Assembly (NCBI GenBank): GCA_963576475.1
Contig: OY754981.1
Span: 29,798,132-29,862,131, forward strand
DNA from: Molanna angustata
Lineage: Eukaryota; Arthropoda; Insecta; Trichoptera; Molannidae
Direction: 5' to 3'
DNA: 64,000 bases
The notes beneath the pieces were generated by a model. It was not told the DNA's origin and ran no database searches. It saw only the letters and a list, made by a program, of their open reading frames with translations. Each line of letters opens with the position of its first letter. The stretch's first letter is position 1. Shown here in pieces: positions 51,690 to 63,377 of this stretch. A program made the position numbers and the translations under genes.

Positions 51690-51785
51690 ACCACAAAAAA
51701 GATGCAATCATCTGCACCCATGAAATGATCTATACGTGATGAAAGAAGATCGTGGATCTTCTACAAGAGGAAGAAGAAGAATATA
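51690..51785 (+). pseudogene. Probable LINE 3' end with purine tail
   Basis: gatcgtggatcttctacaag followed by aggaagaagaagaa resembles the purine-tailed LINE ends at 29213 and 58445. Coding similarity is too short to confirm. Confidence 0.35.
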
Positions 51786-52215
51786 CATAGTTACAGAAAA
51801 ACTAACAACGATTATATAATTTGAGAATAACGTGAAAAAATATGAATCCAAACATTTGAATTTTTAAATGAAAACATTACTTTTTAGAGCAAAAATTTCA
51901 TCTCGTTTGGTAAACTATGAAAAACGAGTGGGTTGTGGCTAACGCTAAACTCCTCACTAACAAGTCATTCTATAAAGTATTCAAATTTTGTATGGAAAAT
52001 TTCCAACATTTTCATGAAATGAGTTTTATTAAATTATTTTTTATTTAAATATTTTATTATGAAAACTTGATAACTCTTCAATTCCATTTGATGAAAGTGA
52101 TGTGCCTTTTTACGAAATTGAAAACAAAAATTTCAAATTGTAAGTTTCCTGAGCTTGGGGTCACTTTGAAATATTTGACAGTTAAAAAAATTGAGAAGCA
52201 CTATTCATATATCGT
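51786..52215. other. Intergenic; array IV scrap
   Basis: 51926-51965 (gagtgggttgtggctaacgc) is a fragment of the array IV unit. Otherwise nothing recognised. Confidence 0.4.
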
Positions 52216-52490
52216 TCAAAATCTAATGGGATCTAATTGAGTATTAGATATACATATTTGCAAAATTTGAAAATAATCGAATGAGTACTTTAGTCTATAA
52301 TCGATAAAGTAAAAAATGAACACGCCGTACATAGCACACACACACAGATACATTGTGATGAAACTTTCAGAATAAAATCTCAGCATGATACTAGTTGATA
52401 ATCTGCAAAAAAAAATACCCTTAAAAATTGCGAAATCATAACTCCCCACTATATCACCTTGTGTTAGTGAGGAGTAAAAAATTCAAACTC
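52216..52490 (-). repeat. Dispersed family X, minus copy
   Basis: On the minus strand: actcctcactaac...tagtggggagt terminal hairpin, gatttcgcaatttttaaggg, and a gtgtgtgctatgtacggcg block, in the order seen at 30770-30915. Diverged, with a shorter middle. Confidence 0.6.
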
Positions 52491-52559
52491 GGAAAACATC
52501 GTTAAAAGTACTTATAGAAATGAATTCTGGTTTTTCAATCAACGCTGCTTCTACTGCTA

Positions 52560-52840
52560 TTTTTTGTTTTCATAATGCTTTTTTATGTAATGCTTTGGTT
52601 TATTTTGAGTCCATATTATGTAGGTACCTATATCTTTTTTTATGTTTGCTTATATCTATTATTTTTTTTATTCTTGAATTTATTGTTTAACTATTTAGGT
52701 ACATTTTTTTTTTCTTTTTGCAAGCGTATAATTAATTGTTTTTTTTTCTTATTTTATATATTTTTATCGTCAATATGTGTTTTTATGTATGTATGTAAAA
52801 GGCAATTTATGCCATTTATAAAATAAATAAATAAATATTA
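52560..52840 (+). pseudogene. LINE 3' UTR with hairpin and AAAT tail
   Basis: A T-rich stretch ends in gtatgtaaaaggcaatttatgccatttataa and then aaataaataaataaat. The ggca-attta-tgcc hairpin immediately before the tail matches the minus-strand examples at 18235, 19255 and 55380. Confidence 0.5.
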
Positions 52841-54310
52841 TGTTTTTCTTTTTGGACGACAAAAGTATCGTTAAATTCTCATTAAAATGAGGTATGAATT
52901 TTAACGATGCGTCAAAACGGATGTTTTCAGATGAATAAATAATATTGTATATATGTACAAGGAGATGACACATTCACGCCAAGTATGACGCAACCACGAT
53001 ATATTATTATGAATATGCTGACTGCAAAAAATTCAAAGAAAATAAATAAATTGTAGTTAACAATGTCACCATTAAAAAAAAGAAATATTTGAATAGATAG
53101 TGCGTTTCATGATAAAGTGCACTTCGTGGTATGATTGCATTTGGTGTTGTTATACTTTAAAACAGGATATTCCATACAATTAGGGATTTTTTTCTTCGTC
53201 TGTAATATTTATAAAGGTTATTACTGATAAATCTAGCAAATTGATAAAAAAATAGAATATTTTTGTTTAAAATAATCAGTAAACTCAATGTTTTCTTGTA
53301 GTTTTTTTTATAAAAAAAACTTTTAAAAATGAGATTAAAGGAACTTATTTTGGAGATATGGCAACATTATTTGACCGAATGATATAGTCGTACCAACATT
53401 ATCATCAATTGCACTTCTAAGCAAATCAAAGAATACGATGCGTTATAAATATGGATTAATTCTCGTTAAAACACAATAAATCATAAATTTGCATTTGATG
53501 GCAGATATACACGTATGTACATTAGCAATTTAAATTATTGATGCATTGTTTATTCGTATATATCAAATATTGATTATATACTCACTTGGTCAATTTTTAT
53601 AATATATTAGGTATATAATGTCACATATGCTTACCCGAACTTTCGATTGTCGACGCTTTTCGAAAGGTGATATCGAAAGGTGATATCTTTTCAATCTCGG
53701 ATATTGGTTGAGATGTTGAGATCAAAGCGAAGCATCTCTTCCTGCACTCTGCTTGGTTTTCAGCAATCCTCTTCAACTTTGTATAGGAGTACTTTGTTAT
53801 TTGCGTATACATGTTTAATTTTCTTCGATTCACGTATAATTATCGTTTATTTATTAAAAAAATCTCATATGTTAATTATGTATTCATTCGCAAAATTTAA
53901 GACTTCATCGTTCAATCGGCGATTTTTTTTTTACTTCAAAAAATGCTACACGTGGTCACCTGAACAGTCGACGATCAATGATCGACGCGTCTCAATGGGA
54001 GATTAATTCGATATTCAAAAAGTGAATAGTTTGCATGACGCTGTCATTAGTTCTCATCTCACGGACACAATACATACTTTAGTAATAAGATGGCGGACGG
54101 CGGAAGTACCTACATGCCTGGCTTATGATATTCAATAAGACAATTAAAAATTCTAAATATATTTTGGTCGTAAATAATAACGAAATTAAATGAAGAAAAT
54201 AATTATAAAATTCGAGACGCGTCTTCCTCTAAAGGATTTTAAACACAAGTCATTATTTTGAAAGTGGATCAAAAGTAGGTATAGTAGTTTTACAGAAGTT
54301 AATTCATTTT
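52841..54310. other. Intergenic, nothing recognised
   Basis: Open frames at 53621-53833 and 53680-54006 overlap on opposite strands and have no domain. A duplicated cgaaaggtgatatc at 53659-53687 is the only repeat seen. Confidence 0.4.
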
Positions 54311-54317
54311 CAAGTGT

Positions 54318-54425
54318 ATCGGTGGCAGAGTGGTAGTGGGCTTGTCTTGGTTTTCCAGTAGATCCGGTTCGAATCCAAAGTTGTTTAAAGGACATAGTCA
54401 TTACTTAAGGGGCAGGGTAAGGCAA
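54318..54425 (+). mobile_element. tRNA-derived SINE, third type
   Basis: Box A-like ggtggcagagtggtagtggg (54321-54340) and an exact box B ggttcgaatcc (54366-54376), then a non-tRNA body. The anticodon and acceptor stems do not pair, so it is a SINE head and not a tRNA gene. Confidence 0.6.
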
Positions 54426-54985
54426 TGTAGCCGGGTCAAATGCAAACTTTGAAACTATTGTATGACAATGTACGTCCTTAAAGATTAAAATCGTGTGCGT
54501 CCAAGTTAGTGTATTTGAATCGAGCGTTACATAAAATACTATGGTTTATTTGATTTTACAAAAAAGTGAGAACATTGTGTGAAAACGTATCGAGCCAATG
54601 TTTAGAATCATAAAATACCTATCATTTATAGAAACATTCATGTTTCTAAGCCTTATAAGTTTTGAGTTATGGATAAAAAATCCGAGAAAACAGGTATTAT
54701 TAAAAAAAATACTATGAACAAAGTACACAAAATAAAAAAAAATGTATCGGGCCAATATATAGACAAATAAAGAGAAAATAATATATATTTTTGTTGAAGA
54801 CGTAACTTTTAAGAGTAAGGCGTAATGAGCATCCAAAAAGTACCTTGGAGCCTATCCCGTCACCTTAATACAAATTGTAGTGTCGCTTGTGATCACACAT
54901 TGCCAAGCTTCGCAGTAAAAACAAATGTCTTATAAAAACATTCTAGTAAAAATAACTTTGGTTATGTGTCATAAAAATATATTGG

Positions 54986-55036
54986 GTTAGTGGCAAAGAC
55001 CTTACATATTTAGTATATAAGGTCTTTGGTTAGTGG
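54986..55036. mobile_element. 35-bp palindromic insertion with 8-bp target duplication
   Basis: Element 54994-55028 (caaagacctta...tataaggtctttg) is flanked by exact gttagtgg at 54986-54993 and 55029-55036. Termini fit the hAT end consensus (C/T)A(A/G)NG, and 8 bp is the hAT duplication length. A 40-bp sister is at 61355-61394. Confidence 0.75.
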
Positions 55037-55350
55037 TCTTTTCTGCATATCAGAATTGGTTCGTGCCGAGAATGAAGAAAAAGCGAAGATGATTTACGCT
55101 CTATATACAACTCCAATTCTTTGAATAAACGATCGTATGTAAAAAAATGTTTTGCGTTGAGATAAATTGTAGAACGAATTGTGAGGTTTCGTTGTAATTT
55201 ATTAAAATGAGTAAAAAAAAATAAAAATTAAATTTTTCTTCACATTGAAATGAAGAAGAGATATAAAGAAAACAACACGAGACAAGAGATTTTAAAGAAA
55301 ACTGAAATCGATCAAATAACGATATTAATAACGCCTGAATTATGCATTGC
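55037..55350. other. Intergenic, nothing recognised
   Basis: No supported features. Confidence 0.4.
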
Positions 55351-55354
55351 AGTC

Positions 55355-55432
55355 ACAATTAATTAATTTATTTATTTATATTAAAATACACGGCTTCACG
55401 CCAATATATAAAAACATTTAAAAATTGCAACA
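55355..55432 (-). pseudogene. Short LINE 3' tail (minus)
   Basis: On the minus strand: tatattggcgtgaagccgtg and then taaataaataaatta. The ggc-gtga-agcc hairpin next to an AAAT tail repeats the pattern seen at four other sites. Confidence 0.5.
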
Positions 55433-56460
55433 AAAAATCAGCAACTCTCAAATATTTTTTTCTTTTAGTACCTATATAGGTACACAATTTAATATTAACA
55501 CAAATTATAATTAGGAAATACAAAATTGTTCAATATTATCAAAATATCAAATGAATCAAGTTGGAAACAGATTCTGAAAGTTTCTGAGTTCTAACTAGTC
55601 AGGAAGTTAGTTAAAAATCGATTGCAAAATTCTAGTATAGACAAATGAAGTTAAATAAAATGGTGTAAAAATATCGATAAAACAAGTCAAATTGACGCAA
55701 TAAAATAGTATGAAACTACCGAAAATATAATAGGTTCAAGTATTTCCGACGATTGTGGTTAGCAAATAAATCAATGAATTCCAAGTGGTGTAAAAATAGT
55801 TGGTATTAAATACCCAAGACTAAGAATGTATGATAACATTTATACAAGGTAACACAACACATACATGTACCTACTTCTGCTGATAAGGCTAACAAAACAA
55901 CGATAACAAGTTGGTTCCAATTGGTAAATTTGGTTCAATGTCGTGGAAAAACTTAAATTGAACCACAGTAGGTATATAAAAAGGTTCCTCAGTTACATAC
56001 AACCGTAGATATATACTTCTTTTGAGAATTGATAATGGTCACTTGCAAAACACACCCTCATAAGGTATAAGGTATTAATGACAGTTTTGGATGTTTTGGC
56101 TCGATAACTGTCAAAAGTGGGCCATCAGGAAGATGTCTAACCATGAGATCACAGAATACTCACTACAAGTTTCTTTATAATAAACAGACTGCTCATATTC
56201 ATAAATATAGAAAGAAGGGAATCGAAGGACGCAGAAGGATTATCAATCAAGAATTATTTGATAAAATAATATAATTTCTTTAGTTTTTTCTTAGATATTC
56301 GTATAGATTGAAAAGGCGTAACGACAACACTTTGGGTATTCCATAGCCAAGACGATTACACTTGAAAAAAAAGGAGATTAAAACTTCAGTGGAGTGTATG
56401 GAGATGGAAAAAAAGATTGAATATAAAAACAGTTCAGAAAGGGACACATAAGGATGAAGA
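55433..56460. other. Intergenic, nothing recognised
   Basis: No supported features. Confidence 0.4.
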
Positions 56461-56471
56461 GAGGAAGAAGA

Positions 56472-56832
56472 AATCAGGTATTATCTTTTACCGAAATGTG
56501 TAATACCTTTAGTTTCTTCATTAGCTTAATCAAGGTTGCAAATCAGGTATTATCTTTTACCGAAATGTGTAATACCTTTAGTTTCTTCATTAGCTTAATC
56601 AAGGTTGCAAATCAGGTATTATCTTTTACCGAAATGTGTAATACCTTTAGTTTCTTCATTAGCTTAATCAAGGTTGCAAATCAGGTATTATCTTTTACCG
56701 AAATGTGTAATACCTTTAGTTTCTTCATTAGCTTAATCAAGGTTGCAAATCAGGTATTATCTTTTACCGAAATGTGTAATACCTTTAGTTTCTTCATTAG
56801 CTTAATCAAGGTTGCAAATCAGGTATTATCAG
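56472..56832 (+). repeat. 69-bp tandem array, 5.2 copies
   Basis: caggtattatcttttaccga begins at 56475, 56544, 56613, 56682 and 56751, with a partial copy at 56820. Copies are identical by eye. The length is 23 x 3, so a 168-codon frame with a 23-residue repeat runs through it; no domain or gene structure supports translation. Confidence 0.95.
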
Positions 56833-56969
56833 ATAGATATTTTTGCTTCAGCCTTTTTTTGAATATTTTAAGTGAGAAAGACGACGTAATATCAGGACCG
56901 AGACTATTCCAAATGACAGTAAAGCAATACATTATATACAACACATTAACTTTGATTTAAACACTAACT

Positions 56970-57365
56970 AAAAAATAATATGCTTCCAAAATATATGCAG
57001 AAAAATATATTATTCAATGCCAATGTTCACACTTACCCTACGAGAGGATGTCAGGATTTTAGACTTCCAAAAACGAGATTAACAAGTACACAAAATAGTT
57101 TATACCATAAAGGTCTCAAAATATATAATAGTTTGCCACCAAACATAAAAGATACCACAAGTCTTGACACCTTTCGTAGGCTAGGTGCTGAATACATAGT
57201 TAAAAAATATTAATGTTCTCCCTAGTTTTACATGTTTTGATAATTGATTGTCATACTTTGTAGGTACCATACTTATTGTTTAAAAAAATAATACTTTGTT
57301 TATACTAGATGTATTAATTTTTATGTTTTTACGTCTTAATAAAATTTACTATTATTATTATTAGA
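56970..57365 (+). pseudogene. 5'-truncated LINE, RT C-terminus and 3' UTR
   Basis: Frame 56980-57213: YPTRGCQDFRLPKTRLTSTQ, NSLYHKGLKIYNSLPPNIKD, then TFRRLGAEYIVKKY and a stop. The Y-TR, P--R---T-NS--YKG--IYN-LP-xIK and FK/R--L patterns are the C-terminus of CR1/L2-like reverse transcriptases. A 150-bp 3' UTR follows with aataaa at 57340 and a ttattatta tail (57350-57362). The frame is intact from its first in-frame Met to the stop, but the catalytic core is absent. Confidence 0.82.
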
Positions 57366-58185
57366 TAGTGTTGAATGTTCAACAGACCAAAGTGGTCGCC
57401 CAAGTAGAAACGTGATCATAGTTTTTGAGATTAAAAATGAAATGTTAACAAACGCAATAAAAACAGACAGAAAATGAAATAGGGCAAACCCGTCGTATAA
57501 TTTATTTGTCTACATTCAGAGCCAAGTCGATGATACAACACTACATCGATATAACGGTGTATTGTGACAATAAATTGGTTGGTAACGTCAACAATGAAGG
57601 TGTTTCGTTAAGGAATTCCTCAACTTGGCAGGAGTCCACTATTGAGCCCTAATATGGTATCAACACATCACATGACGCTTATTATACAATCGACTATAGA
57701 CTAACTTGTAACAATAAACCATTCTGTACCGTTATACTAAGTACACAACTCGACATCATGTGGGTAGATATAAATTTCTATTGTATTTTTTTACACCTGT
57801 ACAGAGTAGGTATTAAGTATTATGGCCTTATACTATACAGGCGTGGTCAAGTTACTCGACCAAAGTAAAAAAAAATATTAAAGGAATTTATCTCAAACTT
57901 ATCTCAAGTATGCTCTTCCGTTATTTACGGCACCTTTCAACAAAGTACATCAAATCATAAATATATCAAGTACCCATTCGAAGCATAAAAACCATGAGTG
58001 GAACATGCGCAGCACCAGGCCTAAAATAGACATACCTACTTTTTGATGACTATTGATAACGTTAAGGATATATTGCGCTTACATGTTTTTGTCAAACTTT
58101 TGATGATTGGTTTAATCTAATATAAACCGCCACTTGCGCTGTCATAAAAAGCGTTATGTAAGATTGTATATTTTTTTTCTCTCTT
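57366..58185. other. Intergenic, nothing recognised
   Basis: No supported features. Confidence 0.4.
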
Positions 58186-58462
58186 CTCTCAGTGCTGAAG
58201 TCAAGAAGTGTTCACAGGAAAACCAAAATAACCTTTTACAAAACAATCATTAGAACAGTTGTGACATACGGGTGTGAGGCGTGTACAATGATGAAAAAGT
58301 CCGGCTACGGTGGTAAGACGAAGTTAGGAGAGATGCTGCCGAATTGCTCCAGGCAACAGATTGGAAACCTGAGGCGGGAGAAAGGAGAGGTTGGAGGCGA
58401 AGACTCATGGAGGCCAAGGCTCGATACGGGCCGTAGAGCCATCGAAGAAGAAGATTGTATAT
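58186..58462 (+). pseudogene. RTE-like LINE with internal deletion
   Basis: Frame LKSRSVHRKTKITFYKTIIR, TVVTYGCEACTM matches the conserved thumb-side motif (LxSRxVxRxTKxxxYKTLIRPVVTYGCEAW). It then jumps within a few codons to the C-terminal LLQATDWKPEAGERRGWRRR, MEAKARYGP in another frame, ending atcgaagaagaaga. The region between these motifs in a full element is missing, so this copy has lost an internal segment as well as its 5' part. Confidence 0.8.
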
Positions 58463-58558
58463 TACAATGCCATTTTGTGTCGAGTTTTCCTGAATGCAAA
58501 AATCTAATTTTGACGTTATGGTGAAAATTGGCGGGAACCCTTCTAGATCGATACACCT

Positions 58559-58842
58559 TCTCAAAAACATGCCCTCCCGTTCTATAGACGTCAAAATTTA
58601 CCTCTTCCATACTCACGTATTATAATACATACATACCATCACGGGATATCCCATGCAAAAACATGCCCTCCCGTTCTATAGACGTCAAAATTTACCTCTT
58701 CCATACTCACGTATTATAATACATACATATCATCACGGGATATCCCATGCAAAAACATGCCCTCCCGTTCTATAGACGTCAAAATTTACCTCTTCCATAC
58801 TCACGTGTTATAATACATACATACCATCACGGGATATCCCAC
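58559..58842 (+). repeat. 94-bp tandem repeat, 3 copies
   Basis: caaaaacatgccctcccgtt, tagacgtcaaaatttacctc and atcacgggatatccc recur at 58571, 58665 and 58759 offsets. Copies differ at two or three positions. Each unit contains gggatatccc, a 10-bp palindrome. Confidence 0.93.
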
Positions 58843-58945
58843 GACGTGGGGTAAACAGTGTCCGGTGTTCGGTTGTGCATTAACTAATAAAAGGAAGCAC
58901 CTTACATGCGTCTCATCGCACCTAAAAAGGCAACATTCAAAATAG
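58843..58945 (+). pseudogene. Zinc-finger-like coding scrap
   Basis: Frame TTWGKQCPVFGCALTNKRK, then HLTCVSSHLKRQHSK and a stop (58943-58945). The C-x4-C...H-x4-H spacing resembles a C2H2 or BED finger such as those at the N-terminus of transposases or R2-like LINE proteins. No start or splice site is evident, and it directly abuts the 94-bp array. Low confidence. Confidence 0.3.
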
Positions 58946-59745
58946 GAACAGCAATTGACATATCATGATAACGAAAAGCAATAATTTTGAAGAAAGTAAT
59001 TTGAATAAAACTTGGCTAAATATCCCTTATAAAATACAATCACGCCTTGAACCCATGGTAAAAGCATCAGTGGGTTATTCTACCTATGTACCTATATAAT
59101 GAATGTAGGTACAATGAAGGTATACATCTACTAACAGAATGTTGGATCGGTTAAAGAATATGCCCGAAGCAGTTTGGTTGTTGAAGACAAAAAATCCAGT
59201 CGGCTTACTCCTCCCACTTGTATATAAGCAAAATAAACCAACTATGGCTTATTATGCAATCAATGAATCAAATAATTGTTCAAAAATATTTTTAAGAAAG
59301 TGTATTCAATACGATACCTACCATTCGTTTAAAAGGCCTCTCTGAAACTGTGTTGCTTCTAAATTCACGCGTTTTCTGGAAAATTACATTTGACAGTACC
59401 AAATTTACCTGAAGCAAGTTGCTTGGGTTGGTTGAAGGAGTTTTCCTTATAGCTATAAACTCACATTTGTACAATAAGAAAAAAAAATCAAACCAGAATC
59501 CCGGTCATAAAAAACTAAAGATCGTTTATTTTAATAGTTGGATATAAGCAAACATTAAATTTCCTTGTAGGGAGTCAATGATATTTTAGTCAATTTCTCA
59601 ATAGATGGCGTTAAAAAAAGTTACTTCATCACTTCATAGAGGGTAAGGGTGTTTCAGCTTATTCTCAAGTGAAAAGAATTTTATGATTAACATAATATCA
59701 CATAGAACTTTCTACAATTGGATTGATAGTGAACTTAATAAGAAG
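58946..59745. other. Intergenic, nothing recognised
   Basis: Open frames at 59139-59345 and 59292-59474 have no recognisable domain. Confidence 0.4.
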
Positions 59746-59749
59746 GCAT

Positions 59750-59935
59750 AATCGATGATCCCATTGTGGACTTAACCAAATCGCCTGGTCGGTGAGCGAC
59801 CACGAGATCTTCGTCCTTCCACGCTGCCCATCACAACAAGCTTCTTAAGGCAGTCTGGTTCCCTTCTGGTAATGTGTCCAAAGAATTGAAGGATACTTCT
59901 GTAACATATCGTCGACAGACGATTTAGAGGTCGCT
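59750..59935 (-). pseudogene. LINE post-RT fragment (GHITRRE motif)
   Basis: Minus-strand frame SILQFFGHITRREPDCLKKL, VVMGSVEGRRSRGRSPTRRF and a stop. FGH--RR--D-LEKLIV-GKVEG-RSRGRSP-RW is a hallmark of the post-RT region of a jockey/RTE-like lepidopteran LINE; here a stop replaces the usual continuation. 5'-truncated and dead. Confidence 0.8.
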
Positions 59936-60664
<729 letters not shown>

Positions 60665-60725
60665 ATAATATTTTTATCTCGGTTTTCCCGTGTCAGTAGG
60701 TCTTGACTAAGACCATTTGTCTTCC

Positions 60726-60762
60726 GACGTTTCGCCTGAATATCACCAGGCATTTTCAAGGA
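60726..60762 (+). repeat. gacgtttcgcctg-hairpin-cattttcaagg motif
   Basis: gacgtttcg, then cctg-aatatcac-cagg hairpin, then cattttcaagg. Same layout as 408-440 and 41388-41425. It lies between two (AT)n tracts. Confidence 0.55.
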
Positions 60763-60891
60763 CTTAACGAAAAGCACGCGCGCGTCACACGTCTACTCAC
60801 ACTGAAAGCTCACCGTCAAGTGACTCGTAGCGTACAAGATGGCCGCTTATGTCAAATATTGTTAGCGCAAATTGTTTTTTAAAAGTATCAA

Positions 60892-60896
<5 letters not shown>

Positions 60897-60975
<79 letters not shown>
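60897..60975. repeat. (AT)39 microsatellite
   Basis: 79 bp of uninterrupted AT. Confidence 0.98.
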
Positions 60976-60978
<3 letters not shown>

Positions 60979-61055
60979 CTATACATATTTTACCATGTGG
61001 TAATAATCATAGGATAGTTTGAATATACGAGTTTAGTGGCTAGCTTTTAACTTTT

Positions 61056-61251
61056 AATACGTACATACCATCATCCCATGTCCCTAACGACTGACTGACC
61101 TCCATACTGTCCTATCTTGACATACATACATACCAACATGTGTTAAAATTTTCAATAATTTGGATTTATGGGTTTATAGTTTGGTACTTATTCTTCAACT
61201 ATACATACTATCGCTATCGACAGTTGGATCTCATGTGTTACATGCAACTAG
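61056..61251 (+). mobile_element. Helentron-like element, 3' fragment
   Basis: Matches the last 200 bp of the 6485-7484 element (acctccatactgtcctatct, atgggtttatagtttggtac, cgctatcgacagttggatct) and ends catgtgttacatgcaactag|t. The 5' part is absent. Confidence 0.8.
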
Positions 61252-61346
61252 TGTATAGAGAAAAATATATTATTTTTTTAAATTAAAGAAGAACAAAATA
61301 TCTGGAAAAATATGTTGTGACGTTGTATTAATGCATCAGGTTAAGT

Positions 61347-61402
61347 GAATAAACCAAAGACCTAATATACTATACATTATTTATAAGGTCTTTGGAATAA
61401 AC
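61347..61402. mobile_element. 40-bp palindromic insertion with 8-bp target duplication
   Basis: Element 61355-61394 (caaagacctaata...tataaggtctttg) between exact gaataaac at 61347-61354 and 61395-61402. The arms match those of 54994-55028; only the middle differs. Confidence 0.75.
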
Positions 61403-61840
61403 AAAAAAACTTTTATTTCGCAATGGCACAGAATGGAAAATCAATGTTTAGGTTTCTTTACAAAACTTGAAGCGTCACAACATATATATTATTTCCAGAT
61501 ATTTTTTAGTTCTTTAATTAAAAAAAAATAAATATATTGCTCTACATATAGTTTATTAAAAATATAAGATAACGTTGAAAATCGGGGTATTCCATCATTT
61601 CTCTACAAGAATTGATATAGAACATTATCAAAAAGTTAAGGTTTATTTCTCTTTATTAATACCCAAACTATCTAAATAATTTTTTTTAAAAACGATTTGA
61701 TTATAAATAATGATGGTAGCTATATATCAAATTGAATAATAGGTACATTGGCAGCAGTCGCCCCCTGAAAATCATGTTTAACTCGTATTTATATTATATT
61801 TTTTTGTAGAAGACTCCGGAATTCAGCCAAGGCCCACCCA
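61403..61840. other. Intergenic, nothing recognised
   Basis: No supported features. Confidence 0.4.
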
Positions 61841-62024
61841 GGGGGGCAAGTCTAGTCCAACCGGCGAAATAAAAACCCTCGTGATTACCCATATCATGTA
61901 TATAATTATCATATGGAGTTCTAAGACATCTAAAGATATTGTAGAACTCCATATAATAATTATATCCACGATATAGGTAATCGTGTGGGTTTTGATTTCG
62001 CTGGTTGGACCAGACTTGCGCCCC
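61841..62024. repeat. 184-bp fold-back hairpin
   Basis: Left arm 61841-61928 (gggggg-caagtctagtccaacc to atcatatggagttctaa) pairs with right arm 61938-62024 (agaactccatataat to ggttggaccagacttgcgcccc) with about 90% identity over roughly 85 bp, leaving a loop of about ten bases. No target duplication is apparent next to the ggggcgcaagtctggtcc ends. Confidence 0.8.
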
Positions 62025-63040
62025 AGAACTGTCGAGCTTATTATGATGATGAGATATACTTTTTGTACCAAAAAATTGTTGAATAAATTAATCATTGATA
62101 ATCAATAAAATACAAATATGGAAATAAAAACAGTACAATAAACAGTAATAACAAAAATATAAAATATTTACACAACGATGTCACCTATTTCAATAAGATT
62201 GGTCAAAGTCTTGCTCAACTCAGTAATGTAGTACATAGGTAGGTACCTACGGATAAGTAAACACACTATAATATTTACTCGAAACACTATTCATTTGTCA
62301 TGATTCACTATCACAGTCATCTATTCTATACTACCTACATAAGGTAAACATGAAACATATTTATTATTAACAATAAAAAAATAACGTTTCTCAAACTATA
62401 AATCAAACGAATGGCCTTATACACACTAATCTCCCTACTACATAAATAGCGGACAAGTTTTTCTTCTTGGAAGGTTGTCAACAATCCCTGAATGCATATG
62501 AAGTGGATCAGACTTAAGTGACTTTACGAGGATGTCCCGATAGTGAGCTAAAATCATTCCGCACGTAATATAAATGCTAAAAAAAAACAAAAGCAGTGTG
62601 CATGTGCAACGAAATGTCACTTATATCTTGAAATGTCACTTTTATCCTAAAAAAAAACTATTATGTAACTACAATTATTAAAGTTGAAGGGTCTTTTTAG
62701 TTGGCATTCCGAATAGCTAACTCATTAATTTCACACCAATGAATAACAAAATCTGACATGATTTCAATCTTGTCTTAATTTTGTAAATCTATCATCAGTA
62801 GGTACTCGAACATAATCTAAATTCAATTATAAAAATTAGTTAAGATAAAAGTTTAGTATGAAGTTATCATTATTTTGTGTATAAATGAACACAATTTAAA
62901 TCGTATAGATTTCTTAAGTCTGAATCCTTGATCTCAATCAATGTCATGAGTAGCTCTGCAATTCCACTTGTTTGCTTTTGAAACAAGAATGTAGAATGTA
63001 TACATGTGTGATATGTGTGTTATTCCTTTTAAATATAAAT
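62025..63040. other. Intergenic, nothing recognised
   Basis: Typical lepidopteran taggtaggtacctac at 62239-62252. No genes. Confidence 0.4.
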
Positions 63041-63066
63041 GCAACTGTCGATTCGTTCAAGAGAAT
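63041..63066 (+). mobile_element. Helentron-like element, 5' tip
   Basis: caactgtcgattcgttcaag followed by agaatt matches the first 25 bp of the 6485 element; homology then stops. Confidence 0.55.
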
Positions 63067-63377
63067 TTATTTCTAGCAATATTTGTGTAAATATGAAGTT
63101 CTTGTAAATGAATGATGACTAACTGGACACGAGATTTTATAATAATAAGACTTTGAAATAACAATCAGATCTTTTGTTCCTTGTTTCATGTGCTTTATCC
63201 ATAAATCCGATATAAATTGGCTTTATTGGAAAACTTTATTTTACAGATTTCACATTGGTTTATTAATACCACAAAAAATAATTTATAAAATGACAATCAT
63301 CCACAAAACACCACGTACACTACGTTTGAAAAACAAATTTCTCATAACCTCTACCTATTATTATTACCTATGCAAGA

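Noticed and set aside
58250..58616. Two overlapping minus-strand frames of over 100 codons
   Set aside because: Antisense shadows of the LINE fragment at 58186-58462, where the sense strand carries the recognisable TYGCEA motif.
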